Positions 45,400 through 58,559 of a DNA stretch of 64,000 nucleotides are shown here, piece by piece (the stretch's first letter is position 1; each line of letters begins with the position of its first letter). Source of the stretch: Plecoglossus altivelis. Its lineage: Eukaryota > Chordata > Actinopteri > Osmeriformes > Plecoglossidae. The stretch spans positions 826,224 through 890,223 of the forward strand of contig BROE01000015.1 in NCBI GenBank assembly GCA_036571765.1, in the 5' to 3' direction. The notes under the pieces were generated by a model, which searched no databases, was not told the DNA's origin, and saw only the letters and a program-made list of their open reading frames with translations. A program made the translations under genes and the position numbers.

Positions 45400-47990
45400 G
45401 CAGTCCCATTCAGTCCTACAAAAAAATCCACCTGGTCAGACGGCGACGTCAGGTCAGGCCACTGCTTCTTCTGGTAAGCCTTAAATTGTCCCTTTCCAAC
45501 GCTCATAAGATATGCCAAAGAAAAGATAATGTTGCCGCCACATCGCCGCCATCACCCCCATTTGGAAACGATAATAAAAAGGCTGAGATGACACGGCTAC
45601 TATGAGGATGCACTCATAGAATAAATGTCTTAAGAACTCAATTTGCGTTGTTTTGTTTAACACACCTGTATTTCTAGATAAGGACAACACAGTTTGTGCT
45701 ACTTGTAACACATGACTTTTGTTAAACTACGTAACGCAGTGTGTAGGTTTTTGTAACACACTTTTGTGTTATGCTTCCACAAAATCACCACACATGTGTG
45801 CTTATGTAAACAATCATTAATATAAATCAAATAAATGACCAAACAGCTACGAATACAAATTAATTTATTTAGATAAGGTACACAACATGCGTCATCACAA
45901 AGAGCATCAAACAAGTTTGTATTTTGGAATGATGTGCGTTTAAAAATCATAGTGACACAACAATACATCAAGTAGTACATCTTTAGCACCTTTTAGGTCA
46001 ATCATTTCAGAGTCATCTTTCTTTATTGCATGAGTATGGAGGAGTACATCAAAATATTTCACTGTTATGATTTGAGAAACATATGCACCTCTTCACATTC
46101 ACAAGTAAGAACTGCATGATCTACCTCACCAAAGAGAGGGATACGATTTCTGTTTTTGGATGACTGTTTTTGGATAAATGATGATGGTAAATGATGAGCT
46201 GTTTAAAATACAATACAATGTGACAAATATCTTGTAGCAGTATAAACAATCGACTGTGCTTTTGTTCACTCACAAAATCTACAATAAGCATGGCCAAATA
46301 AACTGCCTGTTGGTTTCATAGGACTTTAAGATGTTCTCAAATTAACAATGACAATAGGGTTCTTCTTTACACTGGTATAACGGTAGTCAAAGTTTGCTAT
46401 CCTGGCATTCAATTTCTCCAAAGTAAAGAGTTGTCCAAAATAGATGAAATGCTGCAACATTAGTTTTACTTGTAGTGGAGCTACTCCTTCTAGTATGTAT
46501 AGAATGACAACTACACAAAAGGTTTGTGTAATGTGGAAATCATTGAGAATTAAGATAAGAATCCTCCTTGGCGCCAGTAGCAGAAAGGGTTTTCCTCAAC
46601 ATGCTCCTGATCCTTTCCCCTGTCACACAACCCATTTTATTGTCATTGTCTTTGTGTTTTGTCATTTGTTTATGAACCATGCAAAAATGACAAATGGTTG
46701 CCAGCGAAGCTTTCAGTAAAGTCCCCAAGTGAATGTATGTGGTCAAAAGGTGTACTGTTGCATATATAATTGTTCTCTGGCCTGATGGGTTACTGGTTTC
46801 TAAATCATCCAAATATAATTTAATTTGTAAGGCATTGGGATGCTTCTCTTACAATTTGTGCTTTTTGAAATTTAAACCATCAAAGTAATCACACATTTTA
46901 CCATCACATCTATCATAAGATTGCCTGTATAATTTTAGGGTATCTTCACTTTTAAAAAGAAACATTACTGTGTCAGATCCATTTGAGAGATCCATTTGAC
47001 AAGTATCAGCTGCCGGTATTGGGGTTAACTTCTCTATTTTGTCGCTGTGTCACCTCTGTAACCCAAGAACATTTCCTCTAGCTTTATCCAAGACAGTGTC
47101 TGTGAACGTTACTTGTACATTTTGTAAAGAGTGTCAAGCTCTTTACATTCTGTGTTTTTTCAAATCATCTTGTAAACTTTGACCAGCCTACTCATTGTCT
47201 GGTATAAAATACATGTAAAGCACAGCAAGTATTTTTTGTGGTAAACAGTCAATTCTTTTGTGAATGAAATACTTTGTACGTCAGTCAGAGTAGAATTTGA
47301 CGTAGAGTACATTATGGCATCAAATGCTGCAGCAAACCTTTTTGTGGTCCTGAACATTGCAATCCACATTGTCAGTGGTACAGTCTAAATCGAATTCCAA
47401 ATCGGTCTCAGCACTGGAGGGAGTCAAATCTGCAACTCGTCCAAAACTTTATCAACATTAGAGTGGGCCTTTTTCCAATGTTTAGAATAAGAATTGAAAT
47501 TGTGGTAAGTTCTCTGAGACTAATCTTGAATACTGATAATAGTGTAACTCTGTCCAATGGAAAGTGCATGGACATGTCTGAGATGATTAAGAAGCCCCAG
47601 GTACTATTTAATGCGCCCTAAAGTAACCTTAGAAATGTTTGACCCTTGAAATAGGCTGTTTTATCCATGTAAGGTATACTCATTAATATTTTGATAAGCC
47701 GCGCACTGAATGGTTGGTGTACAATGAGCAAAGCTGTGGATGAAAAAGACAACCAAACATGCATCCTGAATTGTAGAGTCTGACTGTGGCATTAAAACAG
47801 TGGAATCGACCAAGCAAACTACAAAATTAGCTATGAACATGCTTTGTGAATGGTAGATTTACAGAACAACACAGGTTGCTTTCTCAGGCAAGTGATGAAT
47901 GAAACAGACTTGGTTGAATAAATGTGAGATGATGGCTATCTTTAACAGACTCGTATCTACAAAAAGCAGTCCTCCTGGAAGTATTTACAA
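45400..47990. other. gene-free, unassigned
   Basis: Short frames on both strands (46444-46812, 47160-47369) are not recognised. Density of small frames suggests a decayed element between about 46.0 and 47.5 kb, but I see no diagnostic motif. Confidence 0.4.
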
Positions 47991-47994
47991 GTTG

Positions 47995-48250
47995 TGTGGA
48001 AGTCGTGGCCTAATGGTTAGGGAGTCGGGCTTGTAACCTTCAAGTTGCTGGTTCGATTCTCGCACCGGCAGGAATTGAAGGTGGGGATTGTGAATGAACA
48101 ACACTCTCTCTGCCTTCGATACCATGACTGAGGTGCCCTTGAGCAAGGCACTGAACCCCCTGGTTAAATGCAGAGGTAAATTTCAAGTATGGGTAACCAT
48201 ACTTGACAATACGTCACTTCACTATTTAGTGTAGAATGGAGTGATATACA
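47995..48250 (+). mobile_element. tRNA-derived SINE (V-SINE-like)
   Basis: The 5' part shows a pol III A-box-like stretch (TGGCCTAATGGTTA, 48006-48019) and a B box (GGTTCGATTCTC, 48050-48061) in tRNA-like spacing. The central part has GAGGTGCCCTTGAGCAAGGC then ACTGAACCCCC, which is shared with fish V-SINE families. It is a retroposon, not a functional tRNA gene: there is no complete cloverleaf with a paired acceptor stem. Confidence 0.78.
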
Positions 48251-48504
48251 ACATTGTGAACATACTGTCGGTGCGCGACCCCAGTCTGACTATGAGATTA
48301 ACGTAAACAGTGCAATGGGGAGGCAGTCTCACTTAGATTGCTAGTTTTACACAAATCACAAAAATAATTGGACCACCTGGCTAAAGCAGAATTCTCATAT
48401 CTCTTGAAAGCTGCCCTGCTCAATTTATTCGGCGTATACTTGACAAAGAAATTGCCAAATTAGCTATGAACTTTGAGACAAGACATGGCTGTTAAGAGTG
48501 AACA

Positions 48505-49062
48505 CAGTTGCGAGGATCATCGGTGCCCCTCTCCCCTCCATCCTAGACATCTTCCACACACGATGCTCCAGCAAGGCCAATAGTATCGTTAAGGACCCCA
48601 CCCACCGCTCCCACAGCCTCTTCCAGCTCCTACCATCAGGTAGACAGTTCCGGAGCATCAGTACCCGCTCTGCCAGACTGATCAACAGCTTCTTCCCCCA
48701 GGCTGTGAGAGCCCTGAACTCTTCCGGGTCTCTATGACTACCCACACAATAACTAAGACTATCGGAAAACTTGCACTAGTCACTCACCTACTGCACTATT
48801 CACTTTTCATACACACTGCCATGTGTACACAAACTGCACTAAAGACTCTGTAATAATATGTATCTATTCTTCACACATGTACAATACTCTTTGCACATGC
48901 ACATCGGTAAGTATTCGTACAGTTTGTATAGTTTGTATCCTGTTTAGTTTATGTGTAGGAACATTGTTATATTCATTTTAAATTGATTGTTGTTTGTCTG
49001 TACTGTTGTATGTCTTCTGTAGCACCATGGCTCTGTGAGGCACGACATTTCGTTCCACTGTA
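48505..49062 (+). mobile_element. L2-type LINE 3' fragment, copy 2
   Basis: The frame VARIIGAPLPSILDIFHTRC, then SLFQLLPSGRQFRSISTRSA, is followed by the same 3' UTR as copy 1. It is cut at CATTTCGTTCCACTGTAAAA, so it lacks the AATAAAG end and the GAACTT repeats. It is close in sequence to copy 1. Confidence 0.88.
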
Positions 49063-49069
49063 AAAAGGT

Positions 49070-52000
49070 AGAGGGTCAGGGCAAACAACTTAACTCAATT
49101 GAACCCTCTATGATATAGATCTGAAAATAAGCCTCCAACGCAGGCTATGACGCAATCCCTCAAATTGCCACAAACTACAGCATGGATGTTGATAGAATTC
49201 TACGATATTTCAAGGAATATCTCAAAGGTTAGTTAGACAAAAGCAAAAGTTTAAGATTATTTTTGTATTTTATCCAAATATCTCAATTGTGTACACAGAT
49301 GAAGGCATGAACAGTTATGTGAGTACTTTTGATAGTTGGGATATGTGATACGCTGTAATAGGCTGTATTAAATCATGATTCAACACTCTTGTCACAAACT
49401 TGCAACTGTAGCTATTGAGGCTAAAGAACAATGCACAACACAGAACAGCATATATACATGGTGGCGCCTATATTAAACAAATTCTTCTTAAATGCTATCA
49501 TTTTCAGACCACAAATCAACTATGACCTGTTGATGATACCACTTTTGGTCAAATGTAGAAAGATGCTAACTATTGAAATAATTGCTGTGCACAACAACAA
49601 ACTCATGACAAATGGATTTATTGACATGCAATTTATTCTTTGCCATTAAAGGGACAGTTGTAAAAAGGAGAAAATGGCGTGACCTCAAATATATTCGTTT
49701 GAAGACGTTCCGTAAATCCCTAACAATGCAACAGCTCTCACCTCCAATTCCTGTACATTTGAGTTCATACACCCCCAAAAAGACCACAGTGGAATACACC
49801 CATAACACATAAGGTTTGCGTGAAGAAAATGTGCTGTTCATGAAAGTAATAAGTGCTCACTATATACCTTTTTTTGTAGAAAAAAGTAACTTAACCTTAT
49901 AAATTGTGTTGCTCTAAACAGATTTATTTTGTCCATCCTTTGCCTGAGGAAAAAGTCACTTGACTCATCACTTCTCATACTTCTTTCTGTATATCTTGTC
50001 ATGTCTTGTGAAGCTTTAAAGCAAGCAAAAAAACATCTTATTAGTCATAAAGAAAACCGAAACAACTAATTTCGATTTATTTGGATAAAACTTTTATTGG
50101 ACAACAAAATCAGAATAGAATTAGAAATGATATATCTGTTAAACACGCAGATTTTCATGTTTATCAGCAAAACCATTCAAATGACAATTCACTAATTTTT
50201 CCAAGAAAGCATAACATCAACTTTTCCAAGACACGCCATCATATTTCAATCTCTGAACCTTGCTACATGTAAAAGCTTATCAAAGACATGATTCAAATCG
50301 TTAGCATAAAAAAAGATTTTCATTAGATTGTCTTCAGATCTTTTGGAGCAAACACAGAGGCAGCATAACTGTAAATAGGCCTCACATATCTGAAATTCAC
50401 TTCCTTCAGCTAAAATGTCCTTTGAACTGATTACTTCCAAATGGTTTGGGAGTGATATTTTTTGTCAGCAGGGGTGTATTTACTGTCTCATAACAAGCTA
50501 TTTGAAATTGTATTAACTCCTACGTGCCAGTGCAAACTGGAAACCGCAAACTCTACTGGTGTATAATCTTGGTACAGTCTGTCTAGATAGATGAAATCAT
50601 GTCCATTGACAGTATATACAGAAATCTACTTTGTTTTCATTTGGGATAACACTGTGGCAGCCATTTCATGATATGACAAGGAGGCCAACCATTTCTTCTA
50701 CTCTATAAATATCCTGTAAGCATGCATGCAGTTGGGGTCCATTTAAGCACCTTTATATATCATGATATAGCACCATTTTTTATATAGATTTTCTATGTTA
50801 GGACCCAACTGTTGGCATGCAGAACCTTTAAAAAAAAAGATTTTTTTTTCAGATTTTCTAAATGTTGCAACCTTTTACAAACATTACAAGGCAATTAATG
50901 AATACTCATACAGTACTATACATGTAGAACATTAACTAATACGGTACACACATTAAAGAAAGAGCGAAAATACAGAAGGATAGCTTTTTTGTTTTGAATC
51001 TTATATATGCTATTAGGACAATAGGACACGCTAATGTTGTTCACTACATTTATCCAAAGACACACTAAACATTTTTGCTTCATCATTTCATTTTTATATT
51101 AGCACAACATCTCTAAAAACCCACTGCAAAAAAATGCCATGTTAAACGCGAACAAAATTAACAAATCAACCTAGGATTTTTAGTACCCATATTTTAATAA
51201 CAAGCTACCTAAATAAATATAAATGCGTAACTCATATATGTGAAAATGCTGTTATGTTTTCAAAGCCTGAACCTTTATTGTATCTGAATTTACTCCAAAA
51301 TGTTTATTGTTAGCGGTGGTTTTTGAATGCTTTGACTTCCTTAAAGATGCTTGTACACACGTGCATTGGAAACATTTAGGAAACAACTGTTTATTTTGTT
51401 CTTGAATAAAACCTTTTCCTAATTAGCCTAGTCTCGAGAATATAAATCATACTTGTTAAAAATCAGTACTATGAAATTGTAAAGATGTTTAAGGCTTAAA
51501 AGGTAGGCAACACTATAATTAGAAATAACAGTCCTAATTAGATCCACTCAAGTTCCTAGACATGGGAGGGGGTATTTATATACAATTACTCCATTTAGAG
51601 TGTGCATGGAGGGGGAGGGGCTGTTGGAAGTATTTTAAAAATACATAAATAGTATACCATTACACAAATCTGTATTCAATATTTTCATTATACGTTAGGA
51701 ATCAATGTAATTATACCTTCAGTTTATATATTAAAGTGCTAAAGGGCATCAAATCTTTATGCACATCGTTAAAGTAATTGTTTAATCATGTCTAGAGATT
51801 TACCTACAATTGTGCAAGAGTCATCTAAAAGATTTACCCAATGCAGTGTACCCAAAATTATTGTGATGAACAATGGATGCAGATTATTATAACATTATTT
51901 GGAGATATAACTGATAAGGAAAATAAAGAAAAAGCATACTATTGCAATTCAAATGGTTATTGATATAATCTACATTTACTTGGATGGATATACAGATCAG

Positions 52001-54950
52001 TTTAATAGCTAAACGTAAACTGGACACAACATATTCTAGCATGAGATAATACAAAAAATCGATAATGCTAAATTGTCCATCATTAAGATTTGAAAAGATC
52101 TCAACATGTTGACGACATAAGTTTTATAGATTGTTAGTTGCACCTTTTTACCAATCCAAGCAGATGAAACAATGGTATGACACCCATATAAACACTGTAG
52201 GACCTTGACTTCGGTACAAAGGGGGTCACAGTGGTTCAAGTAAAACAAGTGTAAGATGAAAGCCTATTACCTTCACAACCACTATCTAGGTTACCTTATA
52301 TTCACAGAGCTTGTTCAATTTCAACCAAACAATATAGACTTGATTTCAATCATTTGGCATAAATATCATGTGACATTGAGCATGATTGTCAACTTGAACC
52401 AGTGTCTTGTGGTCCCTCCATGTCAGTAAAGCAGCAAAATAAAGTGCTTTAAAAAAGTGCTTACTTGGAATCGTTTTTTTTTGTAATTATGGGCCATAAA
52501 ACATGTGTGTGTGTACATATACATATATACATACATACACACACACACACACACATGCATACATACACACATACATATATACACACACACCACATAAATA
52601 TGTATTTATATGGTCAAGCAAAATCATAATCAACGGCCAAGAAATAAGCCTAGAGTGATCATCATTTAAGTCTTCATCTAAAGCCAACATTTGAATAATT
52701 GTTTTTCTGAACAATACATTGCAAAAGGACAATTTCAAATAACAGCCTGAAGTAATTGCCATATTTGGTATAAAGTTAAAGGATGTAACTTGGAGTTTTG
52801 GAGAATACAGTTAAAACTGTTGATGGAAAGTTAAGATGTGCTTTCATTTTTTTTTGTCCATATTGCAATACGTCTTTAACAGTCCTCAAGAAACAATTCA
52901 AAATAGTTTTAATAGTTTTAAATTTGATATCACAAAGTGAACACTTTCATGCTTTTCATTAACCTTTTCAGTAGACAAAAGCTAAATGGACCATTACCTC
53001 TGTAAAATCTAAATACTGGACTTATCAGGATATAAAAGCAATTTCTTTACCTTAACTTCCTTAGTTTACCATCCCCCATTACATTTTTCCAAAAACTTAA
53101 GATAAACTCAGTTTACTTAGGAAAAACAATCTGCTTGCCGACAGACAACCAACTACAAAGTTTAATGAGCCCAATACATAGTTGCTTATACATGCTTCTG
53201 GTTGAATTTTGTTAATCTATCCTCTGGATTTCTACCAGAGTATGAATATCCATTTTATTAATAAAAGACCGTTGTTATTCAAATTATATGGGAGAACTTC
53301 TGCTCTATGGAATCTGTAATATCACTGGTAAAGGATTTACCATCAAATCTAAACGAATATTATTTCTCCATTATTATTATTATTACTCCATTATTTCCAA
53401 TATATTCAGGCGAGAAATAGAACAAACTACAACTAAAAATCACAATTCTAAAATCAATTTTCGGGATTACATGAAATCCTTGCAGTGATAAATATATAAC
53501 ATTTATTATAGGAGCTTGTAGAAGTCCGAATACTATCCTGTTTGTGTTTCCATTTGTATGACTCGGCACAGTTGTTTCATAGTTGGATCTGATAACAGCC
53601 TGTTCATACTGGGGGTTAAACAAAAAATACGGGAAAAATAAGGAAGCTAACAATACCAGCAGCCATGACTGAATACATCCGTGACAAGCAAAAACTACTG
53701 AATGGCTCAGGGTGGTCCTTCTTAAACATCGTCATCCATGTCTAACATACATTTGAACATTGTAGAAATTGGGAACACCCACTTAAATTACAACAGAATA
53801 ATCTATGTTATGATGCATGTTACCTTTTTATAGCACCATGGACTTGTTAGCATGATTGAAGATACAAAAATATAGTATAGAGAACTATAAAAAAAATTGT
53901 GTAGAGGTTTTAGGTCAAACATCAATAGATTTTCACGCTTGCACTACATGCAAGAAAGGAAACCACTGTCAGATGGATTGTGACAAGACTAATAAGAGCA
54001 TATTTTATAGCCACACCATTAAAGCTGCATCTCTAAGTGCAAACTAGTCTCTTATGGATCCTAAAAGCTATATTTTCAAGTAAGGATTTTTCAAGGCATC
54101 ATTCTGAATGTTCACTTGAAGATTTTCTATTGTGAATCACTGACAGCATGACCAAAGAGAGTGCCGTTACCAAAAATCTATCTGATCATTTGTGCTCGGC
54201 AGGGTCCTCTGGAAAACATCCTTCCTCAAACAGTATTATGGGTGTGGAATAAGATGGTGTAGCAACTGGATTATAACTTCCAGTGCCTGATCAACAGTAA
54301 TTACTGACAATGTTTCTGTTGTGGTTATGCATTACATGTTTACTTGGAGGACGTTGTTATATACACCTTATGTAATGTTGGCTAGGCTATTTCAAGCTAT
54401 TTGTGAGGTGACCAAATGCCAAACGATTCCAAATTGTCCACTAGGCTATAGTTTTGCTGAACCTGCACTCTGGACGAAGACAGACATGACACCTAGAAGA
54501 ATTAATGGTTGAACTGCGTTGTTGAGCACCCATCAGCAAATCTACCCGTGTAATAAATTACAGAAGTCATAACGTAGGCTACAATACCTTGTAACTCACT
54601 GTCACACACATGCGCACTCATTCGCTCTCTAATCACCGTAACTCTTGAACGGACACTGCAACAATAAAATATTTCACAATGCTTCATATTTGGACCACAA
54701 TATATTGAAATTTTGTATAGCCTACCATTTAATTGTGCAGCACTTTGCACCATTGGAAAAACAGACGCCATTCTCTATATAAATTGAGTGAAATTGGAGA
54801 AGCACGAGAAACAATGTGAAAGTGCTCATTGACAAGCGTCATACAGTACAGTATAGAGGTACATTTATCATCTTATTCTATGATAGTCAGGTGTATCTTT
54901 CCCTTAATTGTTTACAGACCACCTTGACACATCTACAACCCTTAGCATTG
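49070..54950. other. AT-rich region 3' of purg, low repeat content
   Basis: About 5.9 kb with almost no recognisable mobile element except microsatellites. In transcript sense it lies downstream of the purg stop codon, and part of it may be 3' UTR. Several TTTATT hexamers (AATAAA on minus) occur, for example at about 50091. The end of the transcript cannot be placed from sequence alone. Confidence 0.4.
52500..52590. repeat. (CA)n/(TACA)n compound microsatellite
   Basis: Mixed GT, ATAC and AC dinucleotide/tetranucleotide tracts cover about 90 bp. Confidence 0.92.
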
Positions 54951-54956
54951 CCAATG

Positions 54957-55970
54957 TCAAGCCTCTTGGTCCTCGCGAGGCTCCATTCTCTTCTCCCTGT
55001 GGCAGGTGAAAATGCGCCTCATTTCTTCCTCATACCTGAGGAAATTTTCACCAAATCTAGCCCAAGCTTTTAAGGGAACGGTGATAGTATTTCTGTATGG
55101 CTGTCGTACCTCACTTATCTTTAAAAATACACCAAAACGGTTGGAACCGACGTCGAAGTAAAAACGTTTGTTGTCCACGCGAAAAGATGCTGCTTCTGGA
55201 AGCTCGGGTGTTTCGTCATGGTTCCTTACACATTTTCCTCGGTCATCGGGGTTCTCGTCGCCATAGTCTTCAATCAGCTGCGACAGTGCGTCTCTGAACT
55301 CAATTAGCCCTTGAGCTGGCAAAACTATGGTCTGTTCAATGCCCTGGCCGTAGTAACCCATAGTGCCATGTCCTCTGCAGACCGTCTGTCTGATGCGAAG
55401 GAACCTGCCTCTCTGGTTTTCTTTCAAATCTAAATAGTACTTCCTATTATCTCTCTCTATGAATTCACTTTTCAGGACCCGATGAGTATGCTCCTCTGAG
55501 GTTGCAGAGCCGGTAGGTGACACAGACGCTGTGTGGTGATCCTGCTGTCTTCGGCGAGAATCGTGCGGGCGGCTTTGGCCATTGCTTTGCTCCTCTGGCC
55601 GAGGTACCAAGGTACCTCGCAACCCAATACGAGCGTAATAATCGATGAAGTCTCCCAGGCAATACCGTAAATCTGGTGCCATTGACATAGACAACGTCAA
55701 TTTGCTTTTTCTTATGTTGTCATGCCGGCCTCTGCCAATCCAAACCTCTGCAATTTTTAAGAAACGTCCCCGTGTACTTTGTTTAACGTCCAAATAGAAT
55801 CTTTTCTTTTGAATGTCGACACGTTTAGAGGCAAGCTCTTGAATATCTATGCCCTGCTGCTGTGTGCCAGGCTGAACATAATGTTGAGGATATGCACCCC
55901 TCGGCATAGAATCAGATGTAATCCTTCCTTTACCCTTTTCCATCCCTCTTGAACATGTATCAGCCATCAT
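54957..55970 (-). CDS. purg: purg, purine-rich element binding protein gamma (complete, single exon)
   Basis: An intact 337-residue frame encodes a PUR-family single-stranded DNA/RNA-binding protein, expected to be nuclear and cytoplasmic. Three PUR repeats are visible. Repeat I spans about residues 44-117 (ELASKRVDIQKKRFYLDVKQ, GRFLKIAEVWIGRGR), II about 164-237 (RKYYLDLKENQRGRFLRIRQ) and III about 262-318 (FRVDNKRFYFDVGSNRFGVF, NTITVPLKAW). A hydrophilic spacer rich in Arg, Gln, Ser and His separates I and II, as in PURG. There is no Gly-rich N-terminus as in PURA. Residues IQELASKRVDIQKKRFYLDV match PURG best. The frame offers starts at M1, M2 and M10 (55943); M10 aligns best with the mammalian start. 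An intron-free coding region is normal for PUR genes. It shares strand with gpsm1, with about 14 kb between. Confidence 0.95.
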   Translation of the reverse strand: MMADTCSRGMEKGKGRITSDSMPRGAYPQHYVQPGTQQQGIDIQELASKRVDIQKKRFYLDVKQSTRGRFLKIAEVWIGRGRHDNIRKSKLTLSMSMAPDLRYCLGDFIDYYARIGLRGTLVPRPEEQSNGQSRPHDSRRRQQDHHTASVSPTGSATSEEHTHRVLKSEFIERDNRKYYLDLKENQRGRFLRIRQTVCRGHGTMGYYGQGIEQTIVLPAQGLIEFRDALSQLIEDYGDENPDDRGKCVRNHDETPELPEAASFRVDNKRFYFDVGSNRFGVFLKISEVRQPYRNTITVPLKAWARFGENFLRYEEEMRRIFTCHREKRMEPREDQEA

Positions 55971-57840
55971 AATTCCATTGACATTGTTGTACGAAGCAAT
56001 TCCTCCATTCCTAACTATTTATCGTGCTTGTAATGAATAAGGTTTGCTCGTTCATTTAGCTTGCCAACCAGATTGTAGCTACTGACAAGTTTGAAAGATA
56101 CCTGGAATGACCTGAAAATGGCAGCTACTCGGCAGGAGTCATCAGCTGATCGAGTTTCTGTGTCCTGAGTTAAGGTCAGGTATAACGCTTCATGCAATTT
56201 CCATCGTCAACTTTGTAAACTAGGCTACTTAACGTCCCTTTTCCTTGCTTATCACGCTTTCGTCTGCTGAGATGCAAGCTAGGAAAGCGGGTAGCCTGAT
56301 GAAATGAAAAGAAAAATCATCCAATCCAGGCCCTCTTTAGAGGGCGCTGCTTCAGTAAAGACAGCGGAATGAACCCAATGAACCCACCAACCCCCCCCTC
56401 CCAACAGAAAAATCTTGCTGTTAAAGAGACATGTATTAGGCAACGAGTTTTAGATGTTAAAATTATTTTACTCAAGCAGACTCTACACTGTTTGTATATT
56501 TTAGCTCACAGCAAGGTTGCCTACGACAGTTATGCTATCTTTTATGTAATATGTCAGCTAAGACTTGTTATGCCTCATAAATCGCAACCTAGTTTGAGTC
56601 AGTGTGATATTAAACAGATTGGCGAAAAAACGTGCCTCATATTTGGGAAAACTCGGGGAGTTATGCGAACAAACGTAATAATGGGGCCTGCTCCATTAAG
56701 GCCGCTCAAAAACTGAATTTAAAGTTTCAAAGCTGACTTGAATTGACAAGTCAGTCGTTGCTAAAGCGGTACCATAAAGGCAAATTGTAGTTCACTCAAT
56801 CCAACTCATTCAAATCAGATTCAAGAAATCAGGATTGTTGCGGATGCACCCTGTACTTAAGGATCCCGACAGGTAAAACATGGATAATATCAATTCACCA
56901 GGCAAAACGCAATGTTCACTACCATGTGACTGTGAGGAACGTTCTTTTAAAACGCGTACTATGACAGCTATTCCACCACTTCATCAATATAATGGCAAAC
57001 CATGATTTCTATTATCGAGGCTATTTAGGTCGAGGTCCTGTTTTACTGACATTTATTTTACTACAAAATCATATACCCTTTAAACACATCTAAATAATGT
57101 GTCTTATATTGTTCTAAAAACATTATCTAAAGCCATACATTTCCCGTAGCCAACATGGTTTTAAAAATAGAGGAAAGATGTAAGGATTTAGGTTTGTTTT
57201 GCTATTGTAGGCTACTGATAATTATACTGGGATCATTAGGATTCCTCCATCAGAAGGAAACATTGGAGTTTTGGGATATTATTAATATTGTAATTTTTTT
57301 CATGAGCTTGTGGGTAAAATGTTTTGAGATTTGGCACATTGATACAACATTCTTTAACTAACGCCCACACCAAGAATGGCCCACATCAGACCATAGGATG
57401 CATTGCAACCCTATTTCTCCCAAACTTCGCATGCATGCCAAATTTTTCATGAGGAAGAGGATTTTGATGCGGAATGTCCTGTACAACGAAAATATTTTGA
57501 AAGCCTTCAAAATACATCTCCTCTTAGACCAAATGTCCAGTTGACTTGAAATATTGTGTAGAATCTATGTCTTTCAGAACAAAGGAAACAAATACAACAT
57601 GACTGAAAGGTGTGTATTCATACAAATATTGCCTCAATATGTTTGAGTGATCAAATGCCATTTTGAATTATGGTTTTTAAAGCCACTAGGCTTTATGGTG
57701 ACAAATTGATATGTGAAAATATGACTGAATAACAGTTTTATCAGCTTGGACCAAATCTGACAATTCTTACCATTGTAGAAACGTTATTGTATCATGTATT
57801 TAAATACAAGAAAGGCAAAAGCTGTATTTGACTTCATGCT
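55971..57840. other. purg 5' flank
   Basis: This is upstream of the purg start on minus. Moderate-GC sequence to about 56340 could hold the purg promoter. I looked for a divergent wrn first coding exon on plus and found none; the frames at 56369-56716 and 57155-57361 resemble no protein I know. Confidence 0.4.
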
Positions 57841-57842
57841 GT

Positions 57843-58284
57843 GCCGGTGTTGTGCCGAATTCCCACGTCCTGCCAGATTTCCACTCCCCTACACTTGCAA
57901 TGTGATTTGTACAAATTAATACAAAAAGGATGATTGCTTTAACCAGATAGTGACTACAGCAGTCACAACTGCAACATAATTCACATATTACCTCATACCG
58001 ATAATCGGAAAGTGTAGTACAACATCAACATCGTTTCTTAAGTGCAGCTAAACCTTACGTCCATTTCATGAGACAGTCATTCAGATTTTACATGTAGCAC
58101 AACATACAAATCGTATAGGCAGGCTCAAGTGCAGCCCTGCATTACTTATATTTGAATGAAACATGAATAAAATAGCCTGGCAGTGTGCTAAAAGCCTTGG
58201 ACGAGGGAACCTAAGCCAGTGCGCACGTTCACGAGTAAGGGAATGGAATTCTGGCAGGGACTGGGAATTCGGCACAACACCGGC
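57843..58284. mobile_element. TIR element, about 440 bp
   Basis: The left end GCCGGTGTTGTGCCGAATTC and the inverted right end GCCGGTGTTGTGCCGAATTC are identical over at least 23 bp, and imperfect similarity extends to about 50 bp. There is no coding potential inside. The superfamily is not identified. Confidence 0.75.
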
Positions 58285-58299
58285 GACGTCGACAGACTT

Positions 58300-58359
58300 C
58301 TGCAGTTGGCTGACTTGAAGGTTGAATGTTATTGGCTGCTTCAAGTCAGCCAACTGCAG
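58300..58359. repeat. perfect 21-bp hairpin
   Basis: CTGCAGTTGGCTGACTTGAA (58300 on) and its exact reverse complement (58339-58359) form a 21-bp stem with an 18-nt loop. It lies 15 bp right of the TIR element and may be part of it. It could fold as RNA, but nothing shows that it is transcribed. Confidence 0.85.
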
Positions 58360-58559
58360 CCACCTAACTAAATTGTAATGTATTATCACACTGACAAGTA
58401 ATCATCACGGTAAACAATGGCACTGCGCTAAAACCTACATGTAAAATATATATATATTTTTTAAACAGTCAGTACGACTTTGGAACGAAAATCATTCATG
58501 TCTCACAACTGAAAAAAGCAGCCACACGAAAGGGAATGTGGTATATTTCCTCAACTAAA

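Noticed and set aside
47995..48080. Functional tRNA gene
   Set aside because: A- and B-box-like motifs are present, but there is no complete cloverleaf. The downstream V-SINE-like domain shows it is a SINE.
56369..57361. Coding exon of wrn upstream of purg
   Set aside because: The frames have no exonuclease or helicase motif and no similarity I can recall to WRN.
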